DNA from: JAAZNF01 sp964561025
GTDB lineage: Bacteria; Myxococcota; B64-G9
Direction: 5' to 3'
Assembly (NCBI GenBank): GCA_964561025.1
Contig: CAZLNM010000005.1
Location: forward strand, 1 to 64,000
DNA length: 64,000 nucleotides
A program made the position numbers and the translations under genes. The notes beneath the pieces are model-generated. The model had not been told where the DNA came from. It ran no database searches and was given only the letters and a program-made list of their open reading frames with translations. Shown here in pieces: positions 63,417 through 64,000 of this stretch (position 1 is its first letter; each line of letters starts with the position of its first letter).

Positions 63417-64000
63417 CTACCAGTCCTCGGTCCCGTCCAGCTCGTCGAGGGGATCCCCGCCCTCCTTCTTGTGGCTGCGCTTCCGCTCCAGGTCGCCCTT
63501 GTTGTCGCGCTGGCGGCGGGCCGAATCGGCGTCCTCGTCGTCATCCTGGTCCAGCTCGTCGTCGGCGGGCTTCTTCGCGGGCGCGCTGGCCTTCTTCGGG
63601 CTCGTCGCCGCGTCGTCGCTGTCCCAGTCGTCGGCGGGCTTCTTGCGGCGGGGGGGCTCGGCGGGAGGGGGAGCGGCGCGATCTTTCTTCTTGTATTGCT
63701 GGTCGTCCGTCTCCTCGTTCCAGCTCTCGGTGCCGGAGTGGCCGGCGAGGGGATCGCCCTCCTCACGGAACCGCTTCAGCGCCTCGAGCCCGCGCTCCAG
63801 GAAGCGCTGCCCGAAGCGGCGCACATCCTCCTCCATGCCGTACTCGTCCTCCACGTCCAGCTTCTCGTCGTACACCGAACGCCCCGCGCCGAACTCGAAC
63901 AGGAAGCAGTGGAGGCGCTTGGCGGGCCCGTGGTGCGAGAGGCGGCACAGCCAGGCCCAGTTGAGCCCCAGCGTCTGCCCCAGCCGCAAAACCTCGCCCC
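63417..64000 (-). CDS. Hypothetical protein, truncated by the window end
   Basis: The open frame runs from 63417 to the window edge, so the 5' part is missing; residues visible upstream of a possible TTG at 63989 read GEV. The visible part has an LCRLSHHGPAKRLHCFLFEF block, then a charged region with Glu/Asp/Lys/Arg, and an acidic end (DPLDELDGTEDW). No domain recognised. Its stop codon directly abuts that of the convergent Ser/Thr kinase gene. Confidence 0.55.
   Translation of the reverse strand, partial: GEVLRLGQTLGLNWAWLCRLSHHGPAKRLHCFLFEFGAGRSVYDEKLDVEDEYGMEEDVRRFGQRFLERGLEALKRFREEGDPLAGHSGTESWNEETDDQQYKKKDRAAPPPAEPPRRKKPADDWDSDDAATSPKKASAPAKKPADDELDQDDDEDADSARRQRDNKGDLERKRSHKKEGGDPLDELDGTEDW

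Overview
The window is a high-GC, densely packed stretch that reads as a member of the Myxococcota (former Deltaproteobacteria). The sequence grounds for this are: two secreted proteins ending in a MYXO-CTERM-like tail (Cys-Gly-Cys or Cys-Ala-Cys, hydrophobic segment, Arg cluster); a TIGR04551-type outer-membrane protein; Asp/Gly/Ala-rich linkers behind lipoprotein signals; a Ser/Thr kinase with an HRDVSPQN catalytic loop and PEGA repeats; many multi-domain sensor kinases; and PHA metabolism. A run of ten Ns (33454-33463) shows it is a scaffolded draft assembly. I saw no rRNA, tRNA, CRISPR array, insertion sequence or prophage.

Layout. 0-8.4 kb: penicillin-binding protein 1C, two metallophosphoesterases, a secreted trypsin-like lipoprotein with a clear terminator, an unrecognised lipoprotein, and an AT-rich gap. 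8.5-14.9 kb: a zinc-site-less M16 peptidase homologue coupled to glmU, an OPA-type transporter, folE2, and a convergent NSS sodium symporter. 15-16.3 kb: a DUF4143-type ATPase behind a palindromic promoter. 16.5-27 kb: a polyhydroxyalkanoate (PHA) region with the regulator phaR, a long PHA synthase, an acyl-CoA ligase, phasin-like proteins, and a six-gene translationally coupled operon. That operon joins a phasin-like protein and a second Cys-nucleophile PHA-synthase-like enzyme to two paralogous lipoproteins, a lipoprotein hydrolase and a TIGR04551 barrel. The three PHA promoter regions share a TGC-N3/4-GCACAATA site.

27-31 kb: a coupled carbamoyltransferase / radical SAM / threonine aldolase operon. 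31-33.8 kb: a hybrid kinase, an SRPBCC protein, a repeat-flanked assembly gap and a small conserved-looking protein. 33.9-36.8 kb: a three-gene sarcosine-oxidase-like flavoprotein complex. 36.9-43.5 kb: an ECF-like sigma factor, a zinc-finger/DUF4384 anti-sigma-like protein, a secreted caspase fused to a predicted outer-membrane barrel, a lipoprotein, and a subtilase-fold lipoprotein whose catalytic Ser position is Cys. 43.5-52.3 kb: a receiver with Glu in place of the phospho-Asp, then a six-gene signalling operon (receiver, degenerate kinase, kinase, NtrC-type activator, double-receiver kinase, HD-GYP).

52.5-64 kb: a GAF-GGDEF protein with the Hypr (cGAMP-type) specificity substitution, a 1653-residue surface protein, rubredoxin with an IscR-like Rrf2 regulator, a small outer-membrane protein, a PilZ protein, a PEGA-repeat Ser/Thr kinase, and a gene running off the end.

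The strongest candidates for new biology are the PHA-linked surface operon with its shared operators, the sigma/caspase-barrel/thiol-subtilase cluster, and the predicted 3',3'-cGAMP synthase. All functions are inferred from reading the sequence; no database search was possible.
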